Counted from the first letter of the stretch, positions 1 through 9,734 are shown. The stretch is 64,000 nt of DNA from Cytophagales bacterium (GCA_022360055.1 JAKSDO010000006.1:1-64000), one strand, 5' to 3'. Made by a program: numbers and translations. The notes: generated from the sequence alone by a model not told the origin.

Positions 1-176
1 TCAGTTTAGTCGCGGAGTATTTTTCCGCTTCTCAAAAAAATGGCATGGAATTGAAACAATCTGAAATTCGGAAACCTATTGCCAATAAATTCGGAATACT
101 TGCCGGTTACATCCTGCCGGAGAAGCAAAAGCCGCTGGCCGGATCGACAATGAAAACATTAAATACGATATCATGA
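1..176 (+). CDS. C-terminal end of an unidentified protein (5' partial)
   Basis: An open frame (codons from base 3) enters from the left edge, runs about 57 codons and stops with TGA at 174-176. That stop overlaps the start codon of the next gene as ATGA, the usual sign of translational coupling in an operon. The visible tail has no motif I can name. The stretch SLVAEYFSASQKNGMEL loosely recalls the C-terminal helix of Gfo/Idh/MocA dehydrogenases, but that is only a guess. The coupling suggests a role in the same pathway as the epimerase and sialidase that follow. Confidence 0.55.
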   Translation, partial: SLVAEYFSASQKNGMELKQSEIRKPIANKFGILAGYILPEKQKPLAGSTMKTLNTIS

Positions 177-1381
177 ACAAACAGGCATTGGAGAAATATA
201 TATCTGTTTACAAGGAGGGGTTATTGAAAAATATCCTGCCCTTCTGGCTTCGACACAGCATTGATAAGAAATGCGGAGGATTCATGTTCGCTTTGGACCG
301 GGATGGAACCGTTGTGGATACCGACAAGGGCGTCTGGCAGCACGGAAGGTTTACGTGGATGTTGGCGACACTATATAATCAGGTGGAGCAAAAGCAGAGG
401 TGGTTGGACCTGGCCGTACACGGCGCGGATTTTATTGAAAAAAATTGCATTGATGAAGATGGGAGAATGTATTTTGTCGTTGACCGACAAGGGAAGCCAA
501 TCAGGAAGCGGCGCTACGTATTTTCAGAGACCTTTGCCAGTATTGCGTTTGCAGCATTGTACAAAGCTACCGGCGAAACGAAATACGGGCAGTTATCCAG
601 GAAGCTTTTTGAAGTGTTCCTCCGGCATGTAACCACACCGGGACTTATAGCGCCCAAGTTTACGGAAAATCGTCAAATGAAGGGAATGGCCCACCCCATG
701 ATTGGAATTGTCACCGCTCAGGAATTGAGAAAGAATCTTAAGGATGAGTCGTTTTCCGGGCACATCGACCGCTGGATCGAAGAGATCCGGAATGACTTCA
801 TGAATCATGAATATAAAGCGGTCATGGAAATTGTGGGCCCTCATGGTGAGTTCATCGACCATTTTGACGGGCGGACCCTCAATCCCGGCCATGCGATCGA
901 GGGGGCATGGTTTATTCTTCAGGAAGCAAAATATAGAAATAATGACAAAAACCTTATTGATCTTGGCACAACCATGCTGGATTGGATGTGGGAATTTGGA
1001 TGGGATAAGGAGTACGGAGGTATCCTGTATTTCAGGGATGTGAAGGGATTGCCGATCCAGGAGTATTGGCACGATATGAAATTCTGGTGGCCTCAAAATG
1101 AAGCTGTGATTGCAACGCTCATGGCTTACGAAATGACTGGAAACGAAAAATATGCAAAGTGGCATGAAATGATCCACGATTGGGCGTTCGGACACTTTCC
1201 GGACCGGGAATATGGAGAATGGTTCGGGTATTTGCACAGGGACGGGAGCATCTCCAGCGCGTTAAAAGGAAATATCTGGAAAGGGCCTTTCCATATTCCC
1301 AGAATGTACCTGATGGCCTGGAAAACGCTGGAGGAGATCAAAAGGAAGTTATCCCCGACCGGATTTTACTCCGAGCCGTAA
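173..1381 (+). CDS. AGE-family epimerase/isomerase (N-acylglucosamine 2-epimerase family)
   Basis: A full-length 402-residue cytoplasmic protein of the (alpha/alpha)6-barrel AGE family, which interconverts C2 epimers of N-acylglucosamine/mannosamine or of free sugars such as mannose and glucose. Family landmarks seen are WQHGR (55-59), GHAIEGAW (239-246), WWPQNEA (305-311), GEWFGYLHRDG (348-358) and WKGPFHIPR (369-377). His240 and His374 fit the catalytic histidine pair. Its ATG overlaps the previous stop, and a sialidase follows about 100 bp downstream. That pairing favours use of sialic-acid-derived or host/algal amino sugars (inference). N-acetylglucosamine versus mannose specificity cannot be decided from sequence. 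Confidence 0.9.
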   Translation: MNKQALEKYISVYKEGLLKNILPFWLRHSIDKKCGGFMFALDRDGTVVDTDKGVWQHGRFTWMLATLYNQVEQKQRWLDLAVHGADFIEKNCIDEDGRMYFVVDRQGKPIRKRRYVFSETFASIAFAALYKATGETKYGQLSRKLFEVFLRHVTTPGLIAPKFTENRQMKGMAHPMIGIVTAQELRKNLKDESFSGHIDRWIEEIRNDFMNHEYKAVMEIVGPHGEFIDHFDGRTLNPGHAIEGAWFILQEAKYRNNDKNLIDLGTTMLDWMWEFGWDKEYGGILYFRDVKGLPIQEYWHDMKFWWPQNEAVIATLMAYEMTGNEKYAKWHEMIHDWAFGHFPDREYGEWFGYLHRDGSISSALKGNIWKGPFHIPRMYLMAWKTLEEIKRKLSPTGFYSEP

Positions 1382-1488
1382 ATTTTCAGATGCGGGCCAC
1401 TCGTCCGGAAAGGGCTGCATGGCCATCCGATTTGCAGAGAGATTGTATATTTGCCGGGTCTGATGCATAAAATCTTAAATTGAAAACT

Positions 1489-3567
1489 ATGAAATATATT
1501 AATTCTGCCTGTACGTACCCCAAGATGGCTGTCTGTGCCTTTTTTTGTGCTGCTTGCTTAATCGCCTGCCATCGCCGGGTAGAACCCATCGTATTGACCG
1601 AGGAATTTGCCGATTTTCCGGAGGGACCTCTGCTGGAATACGTAACCGCCGACTTTATATGGAAAAGCGATGAGGGCAGTGCGGAAATAACAGGTAAAAA
1701 ATCAAAATTTACTCCTCGATCCTTAAGAATAAATGGCGGTGAAAAAAAAGCTGTAATCGTCGAGCCTGCAAAGGATATTGGAAGGCCGGAAACCCTCACC
1801 TTTTGGGCGGAGAGATGGACGCGCAGAGATCCTTTTGAATTCAGGGTTTTAGGTTATTCGGACAATGGATGGGACGAGATTTTTAATGGTGATCGCGAAA
1901 TCCTGACCGGAGATTTCCCTTCTTTGGTAGAGGTGTCGCTTCATGGGAATGCGTATTCGCAATATAAATTGATATGCTCCTCACCGGAAAATACCGGAAT
2001 GCTTATCGACGACTTTAAAATATTTAACGATGCCCCTTTGAAATACGATGCCGTTTCAGTGAGGCACGTTCATGTTCCGGTTTTAAAGAGGAACGAAAAT
2101 ACACCTGTTTTGCTTGTTCAGATACATACCACAGGCGCGGCCGGTACACTGAATCTAAAGGAATTGAATATTGACCTCTCGGCTTCATCGGATGTAAACG
2201 ATATTGAAAAAGTAAGTGTTTTTTATACGGGGAATAATCCCGCATGGGGGGATGGGCTGTTGGTTTCCGAAAGTGGCGATATACGGGAACATATGAATTT
2301 CAAATGCAATCAGGCCTTAAAACGGAGCGCAAATCATTTCTGGATTTGTGTTAATCTGAGTGAAAATGCTTTATTGAGTAATAAAATTGACGCCGGCTGC
2401 AATAAATTAGATATTGATGGGGATGAAATCATACCCGATCATACGAATCCGCCGGGCAAAAGCTATTTGGGCATAGCGCTGAGAAAACACAACGACGACG
2501 ATGTCCACACATATCGAATACCGGGTTTGGCTACGACCAACAATGGAACACTGATCGCTGTCTACGATATTCGTCGAAACAATTCGACCGACCTGCAGGA
2601 GGACATTGATGTAGGGATGAGCCGAAGTACGGACGGGGGTTATTCCTGGGAGCCGATGAAGGTAATTATGGATATGGAAGAATGGGGAGGGTTGCCGAAT
2701 GAAGAAAACGGTATCGGGGATCCGGCAATTCTTGTCGACCGGGAAACAAACACCATTTGGGTAGCTGCCGTATGGGCGCACGGACATCCGGGCAAGCGAA
2801 ACTGGTGGGCCTCAGGGCCGGGGATGAACCCCAGCGAAACAAGCCAGTTTATGCTTGTAAAATCCGAAGATGACGGATTGACCTGGTCCGAAGAGCTCAA
2901 CATTACCCGGCAGATAAAAGATCCGAAATGGCATCTGTTACTTCAAGGTCCGGGAAAAGGGATCACGATGAAAGATGGAACGCTGGTTTTCCCGGCGCAG
3001 TTCAAAGACGAAAACGAAATGCCTCATTCGACGCTGATATGGAGCAAAGACCATGGAAAATCCTGGCAAATTGGCGTTGGAGCCAAAGAAAATACCACCG
3101 AAGCGCAGGTAATCGAACAGGATAACGGGCATCTTATGCTTAACATGAGAGATAACCGAAACAGGTCGGATTCTTCAAAAACCAATGGAAGGTCGGTTTA
3201 TATCACGAAAGACCTGGGTAGATCCTGGGTAAAACACCAAACATCGAGAACGAATGCGCTTCGGGAGTCTACATGTCAGGCAAGTATTATTAAGGAAGAT
3301 TTTATCGCACATGAAAAAAGACAATCGCTGGTTTTGTTCTCTAACCCGGATACAAAGAAAGGCAGGAACCATATCTCCGTTAAAGTAAGTTTTGATGATG
3401 GAGAGCGCTGGGATCTGTCCAAAACCTTATTGCTGGACGAAGGAGCCGGACGAGGTTATTCGTGTATGACTAAAATAGATGATCATACCATTGGAATATT
3501 GTATGAAGGCAGCCAGGCAGATCTGACTTTTCAGCGCATATCTGTCGGTGAGATTATCGGACACTGA
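1489..3567 (+). CDS. Exo-alpha-sialidase (BNR/Asp-box neuraminidase), lipoprotein
   Basis: About 692 residues. The N-terminus is a lipoprotein signal with lipobox ending at Cys27 (CLIAC), so the enzyme is probably tethered to a membrane facing the periplasm or surface. The start at ATG 1489 is preferred over an in-frame TTG at 1480 because it gives a compact signal peptide. The C-terminal half is a six-bladed sialidase propeller: YRIP motif (about residue 341, equivalent of FRIP) and Asp boxes near 379 (STDGGYSW), 458 (SEDDGLTW), 518 (SKDHGKSW), 572 (TKDLGRSW) and 633 (SFDDGERW). The first 330 residues look like beta-sandwich/accessory domains as in other Bacteroidota sialidases. It releases terminal sialic acids from glycans. 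Its neighbour is an AGE epimerase. Confidence 0.93.
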   Translation: MKYINSACTYPKMAVCAFFCAACLIACHRRVEPIVLTEEFADFPEGPLLEYVTADFIWKSDEGSAEITGKKSKFTPRSLRINGGEKKAVIVEPAKDIGRPETLTFWAERWTRRDPFEFRVLGYSDNGWDEIFNGDREILTGDFPSLVEVSLHGNAYSQYKLICSSPENTGMLIDDFKIFNDAPLKYDAVSVRHVHVPVLKRNENTPVLLVQIHTTGAAGTLNLKELNIDLSASSDVNDIEKVSVFYTGNNPAWGDGLLVSESGDIREHMNFKCNQALKRSANHFWICVNLSENALLSNKIDAGCNKLDIDGDEIIPDHTNPPGKSYLGIALRKHNDDDVHTYRIPGLATTNNGTLIAVYDIRRNNSTDLQEDIDVGMSRSTDGGYSWEPMKVIMDMEEWGGLPNEENGIGDPAILVDRETNTIWVAAVWAHGHPGKRNWWASGPGMNPSETSQFMLVKSEDDGLTWSEELNITRQIKDPKWHLLLQGPGKGITMKDGTLVFPAQFKDENEMPHSTLIWSKDHGKSWQIGVGAKENTTEAQVIEQDNGHLMLNMRDNRNRSDSSKTNGRSVYITKDLGRSWVKHQTSRTNALRESTCQASIIKEDFIAHEKRQSLVLFSNPDTKKGRNHISVKVSFDDGERWDLSKTLLLDEGAGRGYSCMTKIDDHTIGILYEGSQADLTFQRISVGEIIGH

Positions 3568-3720
3568 AACCTACCGGTCCGGTTCAGCTCCGCACCGGAA
3601 ACCGGGAGGCCTGCTCACAAATGGACCGGATGGCCCGGCCGAAACAATCTATTGGGCATGAAGATGTTTGAAGGGATAGACCGTGGAGGACGGCGATCGC
3701 ATTCGTCAGGACAACGATTC

Positions 3721-5409
3721 TCATATTTTTTGCACAAACGCCGTCAGACTTTCGCCATTTTTGAGATTGAGTTTTTTCCTCAGGCGATAACGACTGATTT
3801 CCACGGATTTTACCGAAATGTTATTTAGGGTTGATATTTCTTTTGAGCTCAATTTCATTCTCAACTGGGCCATTAATCTTCGGTCGTTGTTTGTGAGATT
3901 TGGGAATTGCCGGTGAATCTTATAAAAGAACTCCTCCTCAATCTGGTCCAGATCACTTTCATATTCTTCAAGGGTCTCATTGAATTTGAGGTTTTGATTA
4001 AAATCTCTGATCAATTTCTGAATTTTTCTGGAAGCGTCAATTTTGTTCATAAATTCTATTTCCTGGAGCTGGCAAATGAAGTCCTTATACATCTCGTTTT
4101 TCTGGGAAATATGCAGGCTGAAATTCACGAGCTCCTGACTTTTGAATTGAAGCTGGTCTTTCAGCTTTTCTTGCTCAAGCCTTTCATTTTGAAGCTTGAT
4201 TTCAGATAGTTTTTTTTGAGCTTCATAAATGATTCTCCTTTTTCGCTGACTGCTTTTCAATCTGGAAATGATTAACACGGCAATAATAAAAAGAAGTATG
4301 AGAACACCGGTTAAGGCCTTTCTTTTTACATCGGCTATTTCATTTTCCCGTTCCAGTAACTTGATCTCATTTTCCTTTTTTTCATTTTCATAGGTAATCC
4401 TCATCTCCGCCAGTTTGTTGTTCTTCTCCAGGGACTGAATATTGTTTTTAATTTCAATGTATCTCATATAATAATACATTGACTTCCTGAAATCACCTTT
4501 CCCATGATAAAGATTTGAAGCGATCAGATTATTCTCCATAGTGAGCTCTTGATTATCTGTCAAAGCGGCAATACGTTCGGTGGCCAGGTTCAGATAATAT
4601 TCGGAATTTTCATAGTCGCCGAGCTTTAAATAGACGCTGGCCATTAAATTTAAGGAATTTGCCATGTTGCCGTGATCTGCTTCTTCAGTACTGTTTAATT
4701 CAAGGGCTTGTTTTGAATATTCCAGCGCCTGTTTATAGGCTCCCAATTCCAGATAACTTATTCCCATATTCACTATGGTCTCGGACCGACGCGAATAAAG
4801 GTTGTGGGAGTCTTTTATCAACAGTGATTTTTTGTAATACTCCAGGGCCGTATGGTGTTGCTGCATTTGCGCATATACAAGTCCCAAGCTGTTATAGCTG
4901 TAGGCAATTCTGTGCGGATCATCCATTTCGAGATGGTATTCCAGTACCTTTTTGTGGTAGTGCAGGGCCATCTCAGAATTGTTGATGTCGTAGTAAAGCC
5001 ACCCAATTGTTCGCAAGGTGAAAACAATGTCGTTTTTATCTCCCAGGGCTTCCCTGATTTCGAGAGATTTTAAGCCGTATTCCAGTGCCTGATCGTATAT
5101 ATCTCTGAGCAGATAGCCCTGACACAGATTAATTAAGGCATAACCCTGATTCTTTTTGTCGTCATGCTCCCTGGAAAGTTTCAATGCCTCTTTTGCATAT
5201 TCAATGGTTTTCTCCGGGTTCTTAAACCAGTATGCTTCGCTGAGCGCGTTTAAGAGATCGGTTCGATCGCGTGGATTCGCATGTGTTAACTCTAATTCTA
5301 ACTGATCTATGTACTTTTGGTCATATTTTCGATCGATAATCGTCTGAGCATTGATGATACAGGAAAAGGATAATATGCAAACAAATGACAGATTTAGCTT
5401 CGGTATCAT
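3721..5409 (-). CDS. TPR-repeat membrane regulator with C-terminal LuxR-type HTH
   Basis: 562 residues. A cleavable signal peptide (to about residue 22) leads into seven or so tetratricopeptide repeats (about 37-330). A membrane helix follows near 370-390 (VLILLFIIAVLIISRL), then a charged coiled coil, then a C-terminal GerE/LuxR-like helix-turn-helix (LSSKEISTLNNISVKSVEI plus RYRLRKKL). The topology puts the TPRs in the periplasm and the HTH in the cytoplasm, as in many Bacteroidota glycan-locus regulators. It converges with the sialidase gene and diverges from the ASST-like gene, so the intergenic region at 5410-5829 is a natural operator. The ligand is unknown. Confidence 0.85.
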   Translation of the reverse strand: MIPKLNLSFVCILSFSCIINAQTIIDRKYDQKYIDQLELELTHANPRDRTDLLNALSEAYWFKNPEKTIEYAKEALKLSREHDDKKNQGYALINLCQGYLLRDIYDQALEYGLKSLEIREALGDKNDIVFTLRTIGWLYYDINNSEMALHYHKKVLEYHLEMDDPHRIAYSYNSLGLVYAQMQQHHTALEYYKKSLLIKDSHNLYSRRSETIVNMGISYLELGAYKQALEYSKQALELNSTEEADHGNMANSLNLMASVYLKLGDYENSEYYLNLATERIAALTDNQELTMENNLIASNLYHGKGDFRKSMYYYMRYIEIKNNIQSLEKNNKLAEMRITYENEKKENEIKLLERENEIADVKRKALTGVLILLFIIAVLIISRLKSSQRKRRIIYEAQKKLSEIKLQNERLEQEKLKDQLQFKSQELVNFSLHISQKNEMYKDFICQLQEIEFMNKIDASRKIQKLIRDFNQNLKFNETLEEYESDLDQIEEEFFYKIHRQFPNLTNNDRRLMAQLRMKLSSKEISTLNNISVKSVEISRYRLRKKLNLKNGESLTAFVQKI

Positions 5410-5763
5410 TTCATCAAATCATCTTTGGATCAAAATTCACAGTATTAAATTACCAAGAAAGCATAGTAAAACCAATCAATTTATATCGGGGACCAATGGC
5501 TTTTGTTAAAACCCGGACCATCGAGACATCATATAAATTTATCGAATTGGGAAAAGTAAACACGATCTATTAATCTCTTGATAAAAGATTGTTAACTTTC
5601 AATTTATGATATTGAATGGAAATTTAGTAATAAACCAATTACAAATTTGGTGTTGTATATGTCATGTAGAGGTAATCCGGTCCATTATTTCAGGCATCTG
5701 ATCGCTCCGGGTTTTCAAAATGATGCACGATAATGCCGAAAACAAGCTGTTTGTATAAGCGAT

Positions 5764-5774
5764 GTAAAGGTGAA
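5764..5774 (+). promoter_or_regulatory. One-mismatch copy of the GTATAGGTGAA motif
   Basis: GTAAAGGTGAA, one mismatch from the motif before susC and the GH2 gene, ending 55 bp before the ASST-like start codon. The spacing is similar at the other sites (about 60-83 bp). Confidence 0.35.
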
Positions 5775-5807
5775 ATATTCAATATTATTTGATTATTAGT
5801 ATATTTT

Positions 5808-5828
5808 TGAGATAGTTAAATAATCTCA
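5808..5828. promoter_or_regulatory. Inverted repeat next to the ASST-like start codon
   Basis: TGAGAT and ATCTCA form perfect 6-bp arms around 9 nt, ending 1 nt before the GTG start at 5830. It could be an operator or a hairpin covering the initiation region; chance occurrence is possible. Confidence 0.3.
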
Positions 5829-5829
5829 G

Positions 5830-7248
5830 GTGAATTCGATCCGTATAAATAGAGCATTGATTGTTGGGCTGATCCTGCTGATGGTTGCGACCATTTTCAT
5901 TGGGTGGAGATTATTCTTTGCATGTAAATACCAAATCGTTGATGATTCCTTATCTGTAAAACTTGATCCGGGCAATAGCCTGCGCGTTCATATCGAATTT
6001 CAAACGGACCAAGAAACTGATGCAACAGTTAAGTATTGGAAAAAAGAGGATGCGTACGAACCGGCAAAGTGCTCCAAACGGTCGATCAGCAGCCAATGTC
6101 ATCAATTTACAATAGTCGATCTCGAGCAAGACTGTGAATACAAGTTTGAAATATTATTGGGTTCCAACGCATGTGCGCATCCGGATGCCGCGTATCGGTT
6201 TACCACCGGAAAAATACCGGTCGGATTAACACCCATCAATTGGCGCGACGGGCTTGAACAGAATTTTCAAGGGTATATCCTGTTGCAACGCCGAACAGTT
6301 AAAGGAAATGTCTTTATCGTCGGTAGTGCGGGAAAGATCGTTTGGTACGAAAAAATAGACGGAATGGTAAAGGTGTCAAACTGGACGGACGACAACACAA
6401 TACTCGTTCTATACGGAGATAAAAACCACAAGAATAGTGCGGGTGATCATATCCTGGAAATTGATCTTGAAGGGAACAGGCTGATCCACTTAACCGTTGG
6501 GGAGAATGATTTTAATAACACTGCCCATCACGAAGTATTAAAAGACGGCAACGGAAATGTATTGGCATTGATTTATGATACAAGGCATTTCAACTTGACC
6601 GATTATGGGGGTTCGGCAAATGATGAGGTAATCGGAGACGGATTATTATTGATGGATAAATATGGTAATCAGCTATGGAAGTGGTCTGTATTTGATTCAA
6701 AAAATCCTTTGGAAGACCCATTGATTTATGAAAAGAAAGGAGATTGGGGGCACGCGAATGGGGTATATATTGATCTGGACGGAAACTATTTGGTCTCGTT
6801 CCGGGACTGGAATCAGATCTGGAAGATTAACTCGACGAGCGGACAGGTGATGTGGACTTTCGGTGAAAACGGAGATATACCGTTGGAGGATAAATACCAG
6901 TTCAGCGGTCAGCACAGTATTCATATAAACAAAAACGGAGAATACATGCTGTTTGATAATGGCCTTAAAAACAGAAAATCAAGAGCGCTTGCGTATATCA
7001 TTAATGAAGAATCTTTTGAAGCCGTAAACACCCTGAACATTGCTTTTCAGGAGGAGTTATTTGCAGATCGAATGGGGAGTGCATATCTGCTGGACAATGA
7101 CAGAATCCTGCTTTGCAGTCCGCGATTACAATCTTTGGTTATAACCGATCTCAACGGCGACATTATTTCTCACGCAGATTTGGGCAAGCCGGATCCTTAT
7201 AGAGCCAATTATATCCGAACCTTATACAACCAGGAATTTTTACCCTAG
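5830..7248 (+). CDS. ASST-like (aryl-sulfate sulfotransferase family) beta-propeller protein
   Basis: 472 residues from a GTG start that gives a basic N-terminus (RINR) and one membrane or signal helix (about residues 10-30). A fibronectin-like segment comes first (about 35-125). A six-bladed propeller typical of the arylsulfotransferase family follows, with GYILLQRR, HHEVLKDGNGN, GHANGVYIDLDGNYLVSFRD, WKINSTSGQVMWTFG and FSGQHSIHINKNGEYMLFDN. ASST enzymes move sulfate between phenolic esters in the periplasm without PAPS. The conserved His residues in HHEV and QHSIH are consistent with this, but the family also contains non-enzymatic members. It leads a short run with a ChrA-type transporter and a PAPS-type sulfotransferase. 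Confidence 0.75.
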   Translation: MNSIRINRALIVGLILLMVATIFIGWRLFFACKYQIVDDSLSVKLDPGNSLRVHIEFQTDQETDATVKYWKKEDAYEPAKCSKRSISSQCHQFTIVDLEQDCEYKFEILLGSNACAHPDAAYRFTTGKIPVGLTPINWRDGLEQNFQGYILLQRRTVKGNVFIVGSAGKIVWYEKIDGMVKVSNWTDDNTILVLYGDKNHKNSAGDHILEIDLEGNRLIHLTVGENDFNNTAHHEVLKDGNGNVLALIYDTRHFNLTDYGGSANDEVIGDGLLLMDKYGNQLWKWSVFDSKNPLEDPLIYEKKGDWGHANGVYIDLDGNYLVSFRDWNQIWKINSTSGQVMWTFGENGDIPLEDKYQFSGQHSIHINKNGEYMLFDNGLKNRKSRALAYIINEESFEAVNTLNIAFQEELFADRMGSAYLLDNDRILLCSPRLQSLVITDLNGDIISHADLGKPDPYRANYIRTLYNQEFLP

Positions 7249-7310
7249 ACCACTCCGAATGAATTCTTTCTCATACGCATCGATTAGCAGGTATAACAAA
7301 GTTTGGATTT

Positions 7311-8519
7311 ATGAATTCCGGCACGAATAAGACAAGTCTGTACTATTTATTTATTACTTTTTTGAAAATCGGATCAATATCTTTTGGAGGTTTCATGTCG
7401 CTTGTTGCTGTGATTCAGGATGAAATGGTGAAGAAAAAGAGGCGGTTTTCAGAAGATCTGATATTGGAGGGAATAGGCCTGGCCTCGATTATGCCGGGCC
7501 CCTTGGCGGTCAACGTTGTGACATTTCTCGGATTCATGCTCAAAGGTATGAGAGGCGCCCTGCTAAGTATGTTTGCAGTGATTTTCCCATCGTTCGCACT
7601 GGTGCTGGTTTTGTCCGTATTGTATTTTGAGTACGGTGATTTGTCGATGGCGACCAAGTTTTTTGACGGGATTATGCCCGGGGTTATTGCAATTATTATT
7701 TCCGTGGCATTTGGAATGGCGAAAAAGTCAATTGCAGATTTTATGCAAGTGCTGATTTGCATATTATCCGGCTTGCTCCTGTTCTTTTTTGGGGGATTTA
7801 TGCTGACGATGGCCCTTATTCTTGCCGGAGGATTATCGGGATGGCTTGCATATGCAAAGCAGGAGCGTATTGACCATCAAAAGGCGATTCCCGCGATGAA
7901 ACATCCCTTGAAGCAAACGGTATTTTTTTTAGGTGGCGCCGCGCTCATACTGTCTGTTATCATCATTATGCCCTACATATTTGCCGAATTACCTGAAACC
8001 GTAGAAATGCTGAGGGAGCTGGTGCTCATATTTTCCGGGATGAGCCTGTCGCTCTTTGGCGGGGGCTATGTGTTTATCCCGGCCATGCAAGAAGTGATCG
8101 TTGATCAATTGGGCTGGTTATCGGTGCGGGAGTTTTCCGATGCAATTGCCGTGGGGCAAATCACGCCTGGTCCCATTTTGATCAGCGCATGCTTTATCGG
8201 CTATAAAGTTTCAGGTATCCCCGGAGCGATATTGGCGACAATGGCTATATTTTTGCCTTCGGGCTTGCTGATGATTTTGGGGAGTCACTTTCTGGATACG
8301 TTAAGGGGCTCTTATATTTTCAAATCCATTTTCAAAGGTGTTCGGCCTGCCGTGATCGGGATGATTTTTAGCGCAGCAGTTAAAATGGGATTTAATCTTA
8401 CCTTAAATTGGCAGGTGATGGTTTTGTTCCTGGCCGTATTCCTGCTTCACATTCGGTTCAATATAAGTGCCACGATACTCATTCCGCTTTCCGGATTATT
8501 GGGATTGGTGATTTTATAA
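7311..8519 (+). CDS. chrA: Chromate transporter (CHR family, two-domain)
   Basis: 402 residues with about ten hydrophobic segments and the two homologous CHR halves. The first half begins FLKIGSISFGGFMSLV and has the SIMPGPLAVN turn. The second begins MSLSLFGGGYVFIPAMQ with the GQITPGPIL turn. CHR proteins export chromate, and some relatives sit in sulfur-metabolism loci where sulfate is the likely ligand. It lies 62 bp after an ASST-like gene and 13 bp before a sulfotransferase gene, so a sulfate or sulfonate role is at least as likely as chromate resistance (inference). No chromate reductase or ChrB-type regulator is nearby. Confidence 0.88.
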   Translation: MNSGTNKTSLYYLFITFLKIGSISFGGFMSLVAVIQDEMVKKKRRFSEDLILEGIGLASIMPGPLAVNVVTFLGFMLKGMRGALLSMFAVIFPSFALVLVLSVLYFEYGDLSMATKFFDGIMPGVIAIIISVAFGMAKKSIADFMQVLICILSGLLLFFFGGFMLTMALILAGGLSGWLAYAKQERIDHQKAIPAMKHPLKQTVFFLGGAALILSVIIIMPYIFAELPETVEMLRELVLIFSGMSLSLFGGGYVFIPAMQEVIVDQLGWLSVREFSDAIAVGQITPGPILISACFIGYKVSGIPGAILATMAIFLPSGLLMILGSHFLDTLRGSYIFKSIFKGVRPAVIGMIFSAAVKMGFNLTLNWQVMVLFLAVFLLHIRFNISATILIPLSGLLGLVIL

Positions 8520-8532
8520 AAATGGTTAAAGA

Positions 8533-9543
8533 GTGAAGAAGCGCCGGGCAATTCAAATTATCGGAACACAGAGATCGGGATCGAACCTGCTAAGGCTCAT
8601 GCTCAATCAGCTCGAAGAGGTCGTAGCGCCGCACCCTCCTCATATTTTGAAGGCATTCATGAATTTACTTCCGGCCTATGGGAATTTAAGTGCGCCCCGT
8701 AGTTTCAGGAATTTGATTGCCGACGTCTGTCGATTTGTAGAAGCAAACCCGGTGCCCTGGCAGGAGATCGTATTGGACTGGGATAGAATTGCCAATCTCT
8801 GTAAAGAAAATACGCTGATTGAATTGTTTCGGGTCATTTATGAAATTAAAGCGGAAGCAAACGGGGCAGAATTCTGGTGCTGCAAAAGCATGCACAATGT
8901 ATATTATGCTGATTTGATGGAATCGATTCGTCCGTTTTATATCCACTTGGTTAGGGATGGAAGAGACGTTGCCGCTTCGTTCAGGAAAACGGTTGTGGGT
9001 GAAATGCATCCCTATTTTATCGGCCGGCAATGGAAAAAGGATCAGGAATTTTCCAATCGGTTAATTGAGAAAATCGGACGGGAAAGAGCGATCCGGATCC
9101 ATTATGAAGATTTGATCGAGCATCCCGAGGACGTCATGAAATCTATCTGTAGATTGTTGAACGTTACATACGATACAAAGGTGTTGGATTTCTATAATTC
9201 AAAAGAGTCGAATTTGACGGCCGTTGCCGGAAAGATGTGGAGTAACCTGAAAAAACCCATAATCAGGGATAATACCAAAAAGTATAAATCGGAACTTACC
9301 GCCGAAGAAATACGGATTTTCGAAAGCGTTGCAGCAGGTATCCTGACGGAATACGGGTATGAACCGGATCATTTCAATAATAGCCATGCTGTTTATTCTT
9401 CCGGGCAGATCAAAATGTTTGAGTCGGAAAATCGCGTTCTTAAGAAAAAAATGGAATCGGAATTGAAAGAAGACGTGGTAAAAAGATTTAAACAGCGGGA
9501 GATCATTACGAAAATAGCCTCCAGGATTCCAAAGCCAACATGA
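8533..9543 (+). CDS. PAPS-dependent sulfotransferase family protein
   Basis: 336 residues from a GTG start only 13 bp after the transporter gene. The 5'-phosphosulfate loop is GTQRSGSNLL (residues 11-20), and the 3'-phosphate motif is HLVRDGRDVAASF (about 138-150). Both are characteristic of the sulfotransferase superfamily, which transfers sulfuryl groups from PAPS to hydroxyl or amino groups of carbohydrates, lipids or peptides. There is no signal peptide, so it acts in the cytoplasm. The C-terminus ends in a charged helix. The acceptor is unknown. Confidence 0.87.
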   Translation: MKKRRAIQIIGTQRSGSNLLRLMLNQLEEVVAPHPPHILKAFMNLLPAYGNLSAPRSFRNLIADVCRFVEANPVPWQEIVLDWDRIANLCKENTLIELFRVIYEIKAEANGAEFWCCKSMHNVYYADLMESIRPFYIHLVRDGRDVAASFRKTVVGEMHPYFIGRQWKKDQEFSNRLIEKIGRERAIRIHYEDLIEHPEDVMKSICRLLNVTYDTKVLDFYNSKESNLTAVAGKMWSNLKKPIIRDNTKKYKSELTAEEIRIFESVAAGILTEYGYEPDHFNNSHAVYSSGQIKMFESENRVLKKKMESELKEDVVKRFKQREIITKIASRIPKPT

Positions 9544-9734
9544 TGCACATCCATTCGGGACCGGGTCGATCCCGTTGTCATCTGCCGGTGAAAATTCCCG
9601 CCATCTGCCGGCCGCTTATGTAATTACTTCAAAGATCCCTTTTCTTTTTTTGCTACGGATCAAACCGGTTTTGATTCGTCGTAATCAGCCTTTCCGGGCA
9701 GTATGGGCCGATTTTTAGGTTATGTAGTGTTGGT

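Larger units (their letters stand above)
5410..5829. other. Divergent intergenic promoter region
   Basis: 420 bp of AT-rich DNA between the minus-strand TPR/HTH regulator and the plus-strand ASST-like gene. I see no credible coding frame. It holds a near-copy of the GTATAGGTGAA motif at 5764-5774 and a 6-bp inverted repeat next to the downstream start. A TAnnTTTG-like -7 element (5802-5809) is present but has no well-spaced -33 partner, so I do not call a promoter. Confidence 0.5.

Noticed and set aside
1390-1470. A 26-codon frame before the sialidase (starts MRATRPERAAWP) that resembles the module small frames
   Set aside because: Nucleotide similarity to the modules is weak and short, it lacks the exact start-codon junction, and frames this size arise often by chance.
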